Assembly: GCF_902498185.1 (NCBI RefSeq)
Contig: NZ_CABVIX010000003.1
Location: forward strand, 1 to 64,000
DNA length: 64,000 nucleotides
DNA from: Pseudomonas fluorescens
Lineage (GTDB): Bacteria > Pseudomonadota > Gammaproteobacteria > Pseudomonadales > Pseudomonadaceae
Direction: 5' to 3'
The position numbers and the translations under genes are program-made. Below are positions 48,364-64,000 of the stretch, piece after piece (position 1 is the stretch's first letter; the number at the start of each line of letters is the position of its first letter). The notes beneath the pieces are model-generated. The model made no database searches and was not told where the DNA came from. It worked only from the letters and a program-made list of their open reading frames with translations.

Positions 48364-49221
48364 TCAACGGCTTGGCAGAAACTGCAGTGGATCGACGGGT
48401 TTACCCTGGCGGCGAATCTCGAAATGCAGCTTCACCCGATCCGCGCCCGTGGAACCCATCTCGGCAATAGTCTGACCAACCTTGACTTGCTGCCCCTCCC
48501 GAACCAAAAGCCTGCGGTTGTGGCCGTAGGCACTGACATAGGTATCGCTGTGCTTGATGATGATCAGCTCGCCGTAGCCCCGCAAGCCACTCCCGGCGTA
48601 AACCACTGATCCATTTGCAGCAGCAAAAACAGGCTGTCCCAAATCACCCGCGATATCAACGCCTTTATTCAAACTACCGTTTGAAGCAAATTTGCCAATT
48701 ACCACGCCGTTTGCGGGCCACACCCATCCCCCGGCGGATCGCTCTGCAGCGGGCACCTGAGCTGAAGCGGCTGGCGTGGCAATGGCTACTTTTGACGCCG
48801 ATTTGCTGGCGCTGGAAACAGGGGTTGACGTAGTGGCCACTGGCCGACGAATGACGGTTGTCGTGCTCGATGACGAAGGCCCGGAGACCACCGTGGTGCT
48901 CCCTCCCGCCCCGCTGCTGAAGCGTATCGGCTGGCCTGGCCGGATGGTGTACGGCGCAGGGATGCCATTGCGTGCGGCCAGCTCCTTGTAGTCCCAGCCA
49001 TAGCGGAACGCGATGGAGAACAACGTGTCCCCCGGCCGGACAACGTATTGCCCCGAGGTCACCGTCGGGCGCTTGGGCGCCGCGCTGTTGCGGTCGACTA
49101 CCCGCGCACCGCCGGAGGGGGTGCTGGAGCAGCCGGCCAGCAGCATGCCCGTGGCCAGTGCAATCACCAGAAGCCTGAAGCTCGATCGATCCCTGCGCTG
49201 CTGAATGATTGTATGCCCCAC
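48364..49221 (-). CDS. nlpD: NlpD-type murein hydrolase activator, LysM and M23 domains
   Basis: Outer-membrane lipoprotein that activates amidase for cell separation. The 285 residues show a lipobox (GMLLAGC, Cys30), a LysM domain (YVVRPGDTLFSIAFRYGWDY, about residues 59-78), a Ser/Thr-rich linker, and a C-terminal LytM/M23 domain whose metal residues are partly changed (GVDIAGDLGQPVF, SAYGHNRRLLV), consistent with an activator. The start is a GTG with AGAGGA eight bases upstream. It lies between pcm and rpoS. Confidence 0.93.
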   Translation of the reverse strand: MGHTIIQQRRDRSSFRLLVIALATGMLLAGCSSTPSGGARVVDRNSAAPKRPTVTSGQYVVRPGDTLFSIAFRYGWDYKELAARNGIPAPYTIRPGQPIRFSSGAGGSTTVVSGPSSSSTTTVIRRPVATTSTPVSSASKSASKVAIATPAASAQVPAAERSAGGWVWPANGVVIGKFASNGSLNKGVDIAGDLGQPVFAAANGSVVYAGSGLRGYGELIIIKHSDTYVSAYGHNRRLLVREGQQVKVGQTIAEMGSTGADRVKLHFEIRRQGKPVDPLQFLPSR

Positions 49222-49337
49222 CCGCCGCTTCCTCTCATGGTGACTTTACGAAGTGCAATATTGTTTCAATGGCCCCGCCAGATAGACAGGGCAACGCTTG
49301 GAGAATTCGCAGTCGCTGTAAATATTAACGGCGCCGG

Positions 49338-50751
<1,414 letters not shown>

Positions 50752-50764
<13 letters not shown>

Positions 50765-51810
50765 GGGCTGTCCGTCTGCCCTGCAGGCACCAGATCGACA
50801 AGCTCGCGCACCACGACGGTGGCGAAGCATCCGGCCGGCAGGACGAATTGCAGTTGCAGGATATCAGGCTCCGGATAATGCCACGTCAGCTCACCAATAG
50901 GGAGCCGCAGTATGCGGCGTTCGTGACCCATGCCCGCCCGGGCCAACCACTGGCACAGTGCCGAATTTTCATCGCCAATTCGCTGTTCCACCAGCGCCGT
51001 CACGCCCTGCGTGGGTGTAGGACCCTCGCCCCACAGCGGCCCCGTCGGGTGCAAGTCGAGAATGGCCAGGCGAGGATCGGAACATTCCTGCACACCTGCG
51101 GGAAAGAAACTACGGCTGTCGGTGAACGCCAGCAGATCGCCGACCTGCGCCGTGTGCCAGCTACCCTCGGCAACCCGCGCCGCGAGCACCTGGTTGAAGA
51201 GATGGCTGCGCGCGGTCGAGAGCAGGCGCGAACGCACGTTGCGCTGCTCGGGAAGGGCTGCACGGGCGGCCCAGTCGCGGGCATCGACGAGGTTGCCGCC
51301 GGCATGGCCGAAGCGCTGGCTGCCGAAGTAGTTCGGCACGCCCTGCTGCTTGATCTGCGCAAGGCGGGCATCCAGCGCCTGGTGATCCGCGGCCAGGGCG
51401 GTGAGACGCAGGGTGAAGCCGTTGGCGGAATGGGCGCCACGCTGGAGTTTGCGCGAGTGGCGCACCTGCTTGAGGATGCGCAGGCTGGCGTCTTCGGCGC
51501 GCGACAGGTCAGGGTCGGCCTTGCCGGGCAGATGCAGGCTGAACCACTGACGGGTCAGCGCCTGACGGTCCTTGAGACCGGCATAGCTGATGTTGCGCAG
51601 CGGCACGCCTGACGCCCGCGCCAGCCGCCGGGCCGCTTCTTCGGTATTGAGCTCGCGCTTTTCGACCCACAGCCACAGGTGCTCGCCTTGCCCCGACAGC
51701 GGGATGTCCAGCACCTCGTCGACCTGGAAGTCTTCGGCGACCGCCTTGAGCACGGCGGTGCCCAGCGCTTCGCCGCAGGCACGCGGCCCCAGCAGTTCGA
51801 ATTCGGTCAT
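50752..51810 (-). CDS. truD: tRNA pseudouridine synthase TruD
   Basis: Makes pseudouridine 13 in tRNA-Glu. The catalytic Asp is D81 in [15 protein letters not shown]; the TruD-specific insertion carries [12 protein letters not shown]. The length is 352 residues, and the ATG at 51810 overlaps the ispF stop as ATGA. The frame is open far upstream within ispF, but that extension is not family sequence. Confidence 0.96.
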
Positions 51811-52280
51811 GCTGGCAGCAGCAGGGCAACCGCGTGCACGGCGATACCCTCCTCGCGACCGGCGAAGCCCAGCTTCTCGGTGGTGGTGGCCTTGACGTTG
51901 ACCTGGTCGAGTTCGACGTTCAGGTCCTGGGCGATCAGCTGGCGCATGGTTTCGATGTGCGGGGCCATCTTCGGCGCCTGGGCAACGATGGTGGCGTCGA
52001 CATTGCCAACCTTCCAGCCCTTGGCCAGGACCACCTTGACCACATGGCGCAGCAACACGCGGCTGTCGGCACCCTTGAACTGCGGATCGGTGTCGGGAAA
52101 ATGCTTGCCGATATCGCCCAGCGCAGCGGCGCCCAGCAGTGCGTCGCTCAGGGCGTGCAATACGACATCGCCGTCGGAGTGGGCAAGCAGGCCGGATTTG
52201 TGCGCGATGCGCACGCCGCCCAAGGTAATGAAATCGCCATCCGTGAAGCGGTGCACATCGTAGCCGTGGCCAATACGCAT
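51807..52280 (-). CDS. ispF: 2-C-methyl-D-erythritol 2,4-cyclodiphosphate synthase
   Basis: Fifth step of the MEP isoprenoid pathway. Zinc ligands are in [12 protein letters not shown] (Asp8, His10) and [17 protein letters not shown]; the trimer-interface [19 protein letters not shown] follows. The length is 157 residues. It overlaps truD by four bases. In E. coli ispF directly follows ispD, but here ispD is 3.2 kb away. Confidence 0.97.
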   Translation of the reverse strand: MRIGHGYDVHRFTDGDFITLGGVRIAHKSGLLAHSDGDVVLHALSDALLGAAALGDIGKHFPDTDPQFKGADSRVLLRHVVKVVLAKGWKVGNVDATIVAQAPKMAPHIETMRQLIAQDLNVELDQVNVKATTTEKLGFAGREEGIAVHAVALLLPA

Positions 52281-52310
52281 AGAAAAACGCCCTGATTGAG
52301 TCAGGGCGTG
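52281..52310 (-). terminator. Terminator of fghA
   Basis: Stem acgccctga (52288-52296) with tcagggcgt (52301-52309), followed on the minus strand by five Ts. It separates the formaldehyde genes from ispF, about 42 bases past the fghA stop. Confidence 0.88.
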
Positions 52311-52351
52311 ATTCTACCTGCTTTGCCCCGCCTTGGGCGGGCTTTGTCCGC

Positions 52352-53206
52352 CTACAGGCGCCCCAGCGCCACAGCGTGATGGCGCAGGTGCTCATCGATG
52401 AAGCTGGCGATGAAGCAGTAGCTGTGGTCGTAGCCTGGCTGCAAACGCAGGGTCAGCTCATGGCCACCTTTCTTCGCGGCCTGCTCCAGTGCCTCGGGCT
52501 TGAGCTGGGTGACCAGGAAATCATCGCGGTCACCCTGGTCCACCAGCAGCGGCGGACACTGCCCGGCCGGGGTCTCGGCCAGCAGCACGCTGGCATCCCA
52601 TTCGCGCCAGCGCGCACGGTCGTCTCCCAGGTAACGGGAAAATGCCTTCTCGCCCCACGGGCAATCCAGCGGATTGCAGATGGGCGAGAACGCTGACACC
52701 GAGCGGTAGCGCCCAGGGTTGCGCAGCGCCGACACCAACGCGCCATGCCCGCCCATGGAGTGGCCACTGATGCTGCGCTGATCCGAGGCCGGGAAGTGCG
52801 CCTCGATCAATGCGGGCAACTCGGCCACCACGTAGTCGTGCATGCGGTAGTGCTTGGCCCACGGCTGCTGGGTGGCATTGAGATAGAAGCCAGCCCCCTT
52901 GCCGAAGTCCCACGCGCCGTCCGGGTCTCCGGGCACCTGTTCGCCGCGCGGGCTGGTGTCCGGAGCCACGATGATCAGCCCAAGCTCCGCGGCAAGCCGA
53001 TGGGCGCCTGCCTTCTGCATGAAGTTCTCGTCCGTACAGGTCAGGCCGCTGAGCCAGTAGAGCACCGGCAGCTTCTCACCCTGCTCGGCCTGAGGCGGCA
53101 GGTACACGGCGAACACCATGTCGCAGCCCAGTGTCTGCGAAGGATGCCTGTAGCGTTTGTGCCAGCCGCCGAAGCTTTTCTGGCAAGAGATGTTTTCCAG
53201 GCTCAT
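52352..53206 (-). CDS. fghA: S-formylglutathione hydrolase
   Basis: Hydrolyses S-formylglutathione to formate and glutathione, the step after AdhC. Esterase D fold of 284 residues with nucleophile elbow GHSMGGHGA (Ser about 149), conserved [13 protein letters not shown] near residue 50, and C-terminal [13 protein letters not shown] supplying the His. It lies eight bases after adhC and is clearly in one operon with it. Confidence 0.96.
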   Translation of the reverse strand: MSLENISCQKSFGGWHKRYRHPSQTLGCDMVFAVYLPPQAEQGEKLPVLYWLSGLTCTDENFMQKAGAHRLAAELGLIIVAPDTSPRGEQVPGDPDGAWDFGKGAGFYLNATQQPWAKHYRMHDYVVAELPALIEAHFPASDQRSISGHSMGGHGALVSALRNPGRYRSVSAFSPICNPLDCPWGEKAFSRYLGDDRARWREWDASVLLAETPAGQCPPLLVDQGDRDDFLVTQLKPEALEQAAKKGGHELTLRLQPGYDHSYCFIASFIDEHLRHHAVALGRL

Positions 53207-53214
53207 GACTGACC

Positions 53215-54351
<1,137 letters not shown>

Positions 54352-54432
54352 TCAGTCCCACAGTGTAATTCACCCGCTTTTGATGAATAATACGGCCAAA
54401 CTCAAAACATTATTGCCGTACTGGGACAATCC

Positions 54433-55329
54433 ATGAGTAATCGCTGGGAGGGTATCGACGAATTCGTTGCCGTGGCCGAGTCCGGCCAGTTCACGGCGGC
54501 GGCAGAGCGCCTGGGTGTGTCCTCCTCGCATGTCAGCCGGCAGATCGCCCGCCTGGAAGAGCGCCTGCAAACGCGCCTTCTGTACCGCAGTACGCGCCGG
54601 GTTACCTTGAGCGAAGCCGGACAGACCTTCCTGCAGCACTGCCAGCGCCTGCAGGATGGCCACGAGGAGGCGCTGCGTGCCATGGGTGACCTGGCCAGTG
54701 AACCCAAGGGCCTGCTGCGCATGACCTGCGCGGTGGCCTATGGCGAACGCTTCATCGTGCCACTGGTGACGCGCTTCATGGCGCTGTACCCGCAGTTGCG
54801 CATAGACGTCGAACTGAGCAACCGTTCGCTCGATCTCCTGCATGAAGGCATGGACCTGGCGATTCGCCTGGGGCGCTTGCAGGATTCGCGGCTGGTCGCC
54901 ACTCGCCTGGCGCCCCGGCGCATGTACCTGTGCGCCTCGCCATCGTACCTGGAGCGCTATGGGCGGCCGCATAGCCTGTCGGAGCTGGCCCGTCACAACT
55001 GCCTGATCGGGAGCTCGGATATCTGGTCATTGCAGCAGCAAGGGCGGGAGTTGAGCCAGCGGGTGCAGGGCAACTGGCGCTGCAACAGTGGCCAGGCAGT
55101 GCTGGATGCCGCGTTGCAGGGCGTGGGCCTGTGTCAGCTGCCGGACTATTACGTGCGTGAGCATCTGCACAGCGGCGCACTGGTCTCATTGCTCGAGGCG
55201 CACCAGCCGCCCAATACCGCAGTCTGGGCGCTCTATCCGCAGCAGCGGCACCTGTCGCCGAAGGTCAGACGGCTGGTGGATTATCTGAAGGCCGGGTTGG
55301 CGGGGTTGCCGGAGTATCAGCAAGGCTGA
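54433..55329 (+). CDS. LysR-type regulator divergent from adhC
   Basis: A 298-residue LysR regulator of the CrgA-like group, with winged helix-turn-helix (FVAVAESGQFTAAAERLGVS, residues about 10-29, then SSHVSRQIARLEERL) and an effector domain containing RRMYLCASPSYLERYGRP. The divergent position suggests control of the formaldehyde-detoxification genes, as seen for similar pairs in Pseudomonas, but this is inference from position. The first bases after the stop lead into REP elements. Confidence 0.9.
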   Translation: MSNRWEGIDEFVAVAESGQFTAAAERLGVSSSHVSRQIARLEERLQTRLLYRSTRRVTLSEAGQTFLQHCQRLQDGHEEALRAMGDLASEPKGLLRMTCAVAYGERFIVPLVTRFMALYPQLRIDVELSNRSLDLLHEGMDLAIRLGRLQDSRLVATRLAPRRMYLCASPSYLERYGRPHSLSELARHNCLIGSSDIWSLQQQGRELSQRVQGNWRCNSGQAVLDAALQGVGLCQLPDYYVREHLHSGALVSLLEAHQPPNTAVWALYPQQRHLSPKVRRLVDYLKAGLAGLPEYQQG

Positions 55330-55347
55330 AGAGATGTGCTGGATCAA

Positions 55348-55443
55348 CTGGCCTCTTCGCGGGTAAACCCGCTCTCACAGGGATCGCACAGACTTCAGGC
55401 TCGGTGGAGATCCTGGGCGCGGATCTAGCCGCAAAGAGGCCGG
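55348..55443. repeat. Pair of P. putida-type REP elements
   Basis: A 35-base REP (55348-55382; core cctcttcgcgggtaaacccg) is followed by a degenerate copy in inverse orientation ending in gcaaagaggccgg (about 55409-55443). The head-to-head pair lies between the LysR gene and ispD and closely matches the P. putida REP consensus as I recall it. Confidence 0.8.
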
Positions 55444-55458
55444 CGCAGGATGACGATT

Positions 55459-56166
55459 TCAGCGCCTCCCAGCCCAGCGCTGCCTCAACCACTCCAGGTC
55501 TTCCGGCCGGGTGACCTTGATATTGTCGCTGCGCCCCTCGATCAGCCGCGGCGCCTGCCCGGACCATTCAATGGCCGAGGCCTCATCGGTAACCACCACA
55601 TCGGACACGAGGCACTCGGCCAATGCCCGATGCAAGGCCCCAAGGCGGAACATCTGCGGCGTATAGGCCTGCCAGATGGTACTGCGGTCGACGGTGGCGC
55701 TGACACGGCCATTGCCATCGGCACGCTTGAGCGTGTCGCGGGCCTGGACCGCGAGCAGTCCACCCACCGGATCATCGGCCAGCTCCGCGAGCAAGCGGTC
55801 CAGGTCGCTGCGTGCCAGGTTCGGACGCGCGGCGTCGTGCACCAGCACCCAGTCGCTGTCCGCGGCACCCTGGGCATGCAACAGCAGGAGTGCGTTGAGC
55901 ACCGAATCGGCACGCTGCTCACCGCCCGCGGCACGCTGGATGCGCGAGTCGCGGGCGCAACGCAGGCCGGGCCAGTACGGGTCTTGGTCAGCAATGCTGA
56001 CAATCACCCCCTTGAGCGAGGGGTGATCGAGAAAACAGTCGAGGCTGTGCTCGAGAAGGGTCTGCCCGCCCAGTTGCAGGTACTGCTTGGGACGGTCGGC
56101 AGCCATGCGCGCGCCTACGCCCGCGGCAGGAATCACGGCCCAGAAGGCCGGCAAGGTCTGGGTCAT
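55459..56166 (-). CDS. ispD: 2-C-methyl-D-erythritol 4-phosphate cytidylyltransferase
   Basis: Third step of the MEP pathway. The nucleotide-binding signature VIPAAGVGARMAADRPKQYL (residues about 11-30) and VLVHDAARPNL are intact; 235 residues. It overlaps ftsB by four bases (ATGA), so it is translationally coupled. A REP pair follows the gene. Confidence 0.96.
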   Translation of the reverse strand: MTQTLPAFWAVIPAAGVGARMAADRPKQYLQLGGQTLLEHSLDCFLDHPSLKGVIVSIADQDPYWPGLRCARDSRIQRAAGGEQRADSVLNALLLLHAQGAADSDWVLVHDAARPNLARSDLDRLLAELADDPVGGLLAVQARDTLKRADGNGRVSATVDRSTIWQAYTPQMFRLGALHRALAECLVSDVVVTDEASAIEWSGQAPRLIEGRSDNIKVTRPEDLEWLRQRWAGRR

Positions 56167-56441
56167 TGTGGCAGCTGGTAGAGGGTCTCGCCCTCCTTCA
56201 CCATCCCCAGCTCGTGGCGGGCCCGTTCTTCCACGGTTTCCATGCCTTTCTTCAACTCCAGGACCTCAGCATCGAGCACGCGGTTGCGCTCGAGCAGCCG
56301 CTCGTTCTCGGTGTGCTGTTCGGCAATCTGCTTCTGCAGGTCGGCCGCTTGCGCCAGGCTGCCGTTACCCACCCAGAGGCGGTACTGCAGGCCACCCAAT
56401 AGCAGGAGCAGGATGAGAAACAACCAATAGGGACTGCGCAT
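56163..56441 (-). CDS. ftsB: Cell division protein FtsB
   Basis: Small bitopic divisome protein that joins FtsL and FtsQ. The 92 residues have one membrane helix (SPYWLFLILLLLLGGLQYRL, about 3-22) and a periplasmic coiled coil (LAQAADLQKQIAEQHTENER). The ATG at 56441 places the helix at the N-terminus. It overlaps ispD by four bases and follows eno by about 174 bases. Confidence 0.95.
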   Translation of the reverse strand: MRSPYWLFLILLLLLGGLQYRLWVGNGSLAQAADLQKQIAEQHTENERLLERNRVLDAEVLELKKGMETVEERARHELGMVKEGETLYQLPQ

Positions 56442-56503
56442 CACGTTATCCAGGGTTAAAGACCGCCGCACCGAAGCTTCCAGATGCAGGCTTCGGATAG
56501 CAC

Positions 56504-56578
56504 GAAGCCTGGCCGAGGCCAGGCTTCATTGACAGAAACCTGCAAGAGGGTTCTGAACCTTCAATGGGACGAAGGTTC
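56504..56578. other. Two hairpins between eno and ftsB
   Basis: gaagcctggcc (56504-56514) pairs with ggccaggcttc (56517-56527), and gaaccttc (56554-56561) pairs with gaaggttc (56571-56578). Neither has a U-tract on the minus strand. They may attenuate or stabilise the eno transcript. Confidence 0.5.
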
Positions 56579-56615
56579 AGCCTGCCGCAGCTGCTGTCTT
56601 TTTACCATCTCTTGC

Positions 56616-58040
<1,425 letters not shown>

Positions 58041-58059
58041 TTACCCGAGAAAAGAGCTT

Positions 58060-60559
<2,500 letters not shown>

Positions 60560-60811
60560 TTAAAGCGGCCAGCGCCGCCGAGGTAAGCGAAGGAAGGCCG
60601 AAGCCCCCGATCACCAGCGTCAATCACAGTGCACCTTGAAAAACTGCCGCGTCTGGACAGACCGGGGGTCGTTGACCCGGCATGGAGCTCGCTAAACATT
60701 TTTAGAAAATCGCCCAGCAAAAAACTGCTTGGTAATCGGCAACTCCCGTGATTTCGATGAAAGCACAGAAGCTGTATCAAGAAGGGAGCGTAGTCTACCC
60801 GAATGTGCCTT

Positions 60812-62095
60812 TCATCTCAAACCTTGCGCGCTGGTCGGCGGCTCCCAGTGCAACTGCCACTCACCCTGGCTCAGCACAGGCAGATTGCCCACCGCCAGCA
60901 GCCAATCCCCCTGAAACAGCAGTGGCAGACGGCCGCGGGCAAAGTGCGGCACCTGCAATTCGTTGAGCAGGCGCTTGAGGTCACGCCGCCCTCGCCCACC
61001 CATCTGCAGGCTTTCGCCACCCTGGCGGTAGCCGATGCAAAGCGGCCCCTGAGGCAGATTGCCGCTGAGCCGCACGCTGCCATTGCCCGGCAGTACCAGC
61101 GGCACGCGTGGATCAGGCCAAGGTACCTGACCCGCGGGTGACTGCAGCCACTCCCCGGCCAGCCACCAGATACGCTGATGGCTGCGCTGCAGCAGGCCGT
61201 CTGTCAGGCACCACAGCGGCTGGGCGTCCTGGGCAGCGTCGCGCAGCGCCTCCCAGCCTGCCCAGTGCCGGCTGTCGGGCAGCCGGGTGCGCCCCGCCAG
61301 CCAATGCTGCAAGGCGTTGCGTTGGCGGGCCGGGGACAGCGCGGACAGCGCGGGAAGCTGCAGCGAGTCAAGTTTCAGCCAGTCGTAGGGGCTCGCGGTG
61401 CTGGCCTGGGCGAGGTCGGCGCAGGCCAGTTCGTCGAGCAGCCCCAGCGCTTCGCCCAGATGCTCGGCGCTGCGCGCAAGGGTCTGCGTCGCCTGGGGCC
61501 AGCGTTGCTGCAGCACCGGGACCACATGATGACGCAGGTAATTGCGGGCATGCTCGGTATCGGCGTTGGACGGGTCTTCGATCCAGCGCAGGCCATGTGC
61601 CCGCGCATAGTCCTGCAGTTGCGACCGCGACAGGCCCAGAAGCGGCCGAACCAGCGCACCCTGCCCTAGCGACCGTTCGCCTGGCATGCCGGCCAGGCCG
61701 CGCACGCCAGCGCCCCGCAGCAGCTGCAGCAGCAGGGTTTCGGCCTGGTCGTCGCGGTGCTGGCCGGTGAACAGCACCGCGTCGGGGACCATCGCGTCGA
61801 CGAATGCTGCGTAGCGGGCGTTGCGGGCAGCTTGTTCAAGACTGGCGCCGGGTGCGACCTGAACATGGAGGACACGCAACTCCACACCCAGCTCATCGCA
61901 TACCTGCTGACAGTGGGCAGGCCAGGCATCGGCGGCCGCTTGCAGGCCGTGGTGGACATGCAATGCACGCAGGGTCGGTGTCTGGTGTTGCAGGCGGTGA
62001 TGCGCCAGGAGGTGCAGCAGGACAGTGGAGTCGAGGCCGCCGGAAAAGGCAATGTACCAGGCGGGCGCGTCGAGCCAGGGAGTGAGGTCGATCAT
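60812..62095 (-). CDS. tilS: tRNA(Ile)-lysidine synthase
   Basis: Makes lysidine at position 34 of the CAU-anticodon tRNA-Ile so that it reads AUA. The PP-loop motif AFSGGLDSTVLL (about residues 16-27) is clear, followed by HHGLQ, HRDDQAETLLLQLLRGAG, and the C-terminal TilS domain; 427 residues. The ATG at 62095 fits the family N-terminus (MIDLTPWLDAPAW). It lies after accA on the same strand but with a 185-base REP-containing gap. Confidence 0.95.
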   Translation of the reverse strand: MIDLTPWLDAPAWYIAFSGGLDSTVLLHLLAHHRLQHQTPTLRALHVHHGLQAAADAWPAHCQQVCDELGVELRVLHVQVAPGASLEQAARNARYAAFVDAMVPDAVLFTGQHRDDQAETLLLQLLRGAGVRGLAGMPGERSLGQGALVRPLLGLSRSQLQDYARAHGLRWIEDPSNADTEHARNYLRHHVVPVLQQRWPQATQTLARSAEHLGEALGLLDELACADLAQASTASPYDWLKLDSLQLPALSALSPARQRNALQHWLAGRTRLPDSRHWAGWEALRDAAQDAQPLWCLTDGLLQRSHQRIWWLAGEWLQSPAGQVPWPDPRVPLVLPGNGSVRLSGNLPQGPLCIGYRQGGESLQMGGRGRRDLKRLLNELQVPHFARGRLPLLFQGDWLLAVGNLPVLSQGEWQLHWEPPTSAQGLR

Positions 62096-62120
62096 GGAAA
62101 CCCCGGTAAAACGATGCAGG

Positions 62121-62183
62121 GTCCGGCTTGCCAGCGAAAAGGCTGGCCTGGACACAGCAAGTGTATGGCCCGGCTTCGCCGGG
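62121..62183. repeat. REP-like hairpin pair between accA and tilS
   Basis: A long hairpin (gtccggcttgccagc ... gctggcctggac, 62121-62153) and a small one (cccgg-cttcg-ccggg, 62169-62183) occupy the gap. The ccagcg/cgctgg cores resemble the hairpin at the left edge of the window. Confidence 0.55.
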
Positions 62184-62280
62184 TTCGCTGGCACCGGCAC
62201 AGCAGATTTCATGGGAGGAAGCTTGAACTGGAGCATGGAGCCTGCAGAGATGGGCGGGCAAGCCCATCTCCCTGGCAGTA

Positions 62281-63228
<948 letters not shown>

Positions 63229-63326
63229 AGGCATCCGTCTAGGGTCGACGGCCAGGCGGCCGGCCGGTTGATCCGTTTGGCGCCCTACCTTAAGGGATCA
63301 GGCGCATTCAGGTCGAGATTAAAAAT

Positions 63327-64000
63327 TCATCGATATTGCAAAAAGACGTTCTCACGCCCGAACTGGTCACGCAGGGCCTGAATCAAGCCATCAGCCGGGT
63401 CGATTCGCCAGGTTTCGCCAAACTGCAGCATGGCCCGCGCATCGCTGCCGGTGTATTCCAGGGTGATCGGGCAGGCGCCGCGATGGCGGGTGAACAGCTC
63501 GCCCAGCCAGTTCAGCCGGTCGCCCTTGAGCGCATCGCGGCTCACCTTGAGGCGCAGGCTCTCGGCAAGGTTGGTGCGTGCATCTTCCATGCTCATCACC
63601 CGCTTGACCCGCAGGCGCAGGCCACCGGAGAAATCATCGTTGCTGACCTCGCCCTCGACCACCACCATCGCGTCAGTCTGCAGCAGGGCCTGGGCGGCCA
63701 TGAAGGAATCGGCGAACAGCGAGGCCTCGATCCTTCCCGAGCGGTCGTCAAGGGTGACAAAGCCCATCTTGTCGCCCTTCTTGTTCTTCATCACTCGCAG
63801 GGCAATGATCATCCCCGCGACCGTCTGGGTATCACGCGCAGGCTTGAGGTCGATGATGCGCTGGCGGGCAAAGCGGCGGATCTCGCCTTCGTATTCATCG
63901 ATCGGGTGACCGGTGAGGTACAGGCCAAGGGTGTCCTTCTCGCCGCGCAGACGCTCCTTGAGGGTCAGTTCGCGCGCCTTGCGGTGGTTGGCATAGACAT
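63327..64000 (-). CDS. dnaE: DNA polymerase III alpha subunit, C-terminal part (runs off the window)
   Basis: The reading frame stays open from the stop at 63327 to the right edge, so only the last 224 residues or so are present. Visible sequence includes KARELTLKERLRGEKDTLGL, LYLTGHPIDEYE and the OB-fold TVAGMIIALRVMKNKKGDKM, typical of the tail of the replicative polymerase. The position next to accA supports this. The polymerase and PHP domains lie outside the window. Confidence 0.95.
   Translation of the reverse strand, partial: VYANHRKARELTLKERLRGEKDTLGLYLTGHPIDEYEGEIRRFARQRIIDLKPARDTQTVAGMIIALRVMKNKKGDKMGFVTLDDRSGRIEASLFADSFMAAQALLQTDAMVVVEGEVSNDDFSGGLRLRVKRVMSMEDARTNLAESLRLKVSRDALKGDRLNWLGELFTRHRGACPITLEYTGSDARAMLQFGETWRIDPADGLIQALRDQFGRENVFLQYR

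Overview
This 64 kb window is core chromosome of a fluorescent Pseudomonas, most likely of the P. putida group. Evidence: high-GC coding sequence, the ybgC-tolQRAB-oprL-cpoB operon beside ruvABC, the divergent fpr/finR pair, the nlpD-rpoS-rsmZ-fdxA block, and REP elements of the P. putida type (cctcttcgcgggtaaacccg). No prophage, intact insertion sequence, CRISPR array or defence island is visible. About 65 protein genes, four tRNA genes and one regulatory RNA gene are supported. Closest relatives are named from remembered family sequences; no database search was run.

Region 1 (1-18.3 kb) is mostly minus strand: nadA; a DUF945 protein; tRNA-Lys; queC-queE (queuosine); cpoB-oprL-tolB-tolA-tolR-tolQ-ybgC (Tol-Pal envelope machine); ruvB-ruvA-ruvC; yebC; aspS; an FmdB-type zinc ribbon; a ribbon-helix-helix protein; a Dps-like protein. 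A plus-strand gene fusing membrane helices to a cold-shock domain follows, then slyX and a HIT protein. Region 2 (18.3-33 kb) holds an OprD-family porin, proS, a lipoprotein, SOS-regulated dinB, three nearly identical initiator tRNA genes each with its own promoter and terminator, an MprF-type aminoacyl-phosphatidylglycerol synthase overlapping an AcvB/VirJ-type hydrolase, kup, rimO and a GNAT acetyltransferase.

Region 3 (33-46.4 kb) holds a pseudouridine-synthase-like S4 protein whose catalytic aspartate is replaced, a DUF1456 protein, trmO, fpr/finR, dgkA, a LuxR-type response regulator, a DTW-domain tRNA modification enzyme, a PA3611-like secreted protein, a LOG-family protein, recX-recA with a LexA box, pncC, a 600 bp repeat-rich spacer, and mutS. 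Region 4 (46.4-64 kb) holds fdxA, the GacA/RsmA-pathway RNA gene rsmZ, rpoS-nlpD-pcm-surE-truD-ispF, a glutathione-dependent formaldehyde module (adhC-fghA) with a divergent LysR gene, then ispD-ftsB-eno-kdsA-pyrG, tilS, accA and the 3' end of dnaE.

Most of the window is ordinary housekeeping sequence and I found no convincing new multi-gene system. The points most worth a second look are the substituted catalytic Asp in the S4/PUS-like protein, the membrane-cold-shock fusion, the 62 bp tandem repeat plus large inverted repeat between pncC and mutS, rsmZ with a compact GacA-box-like palindrome, and the self-contained triple initiator tRNA array.
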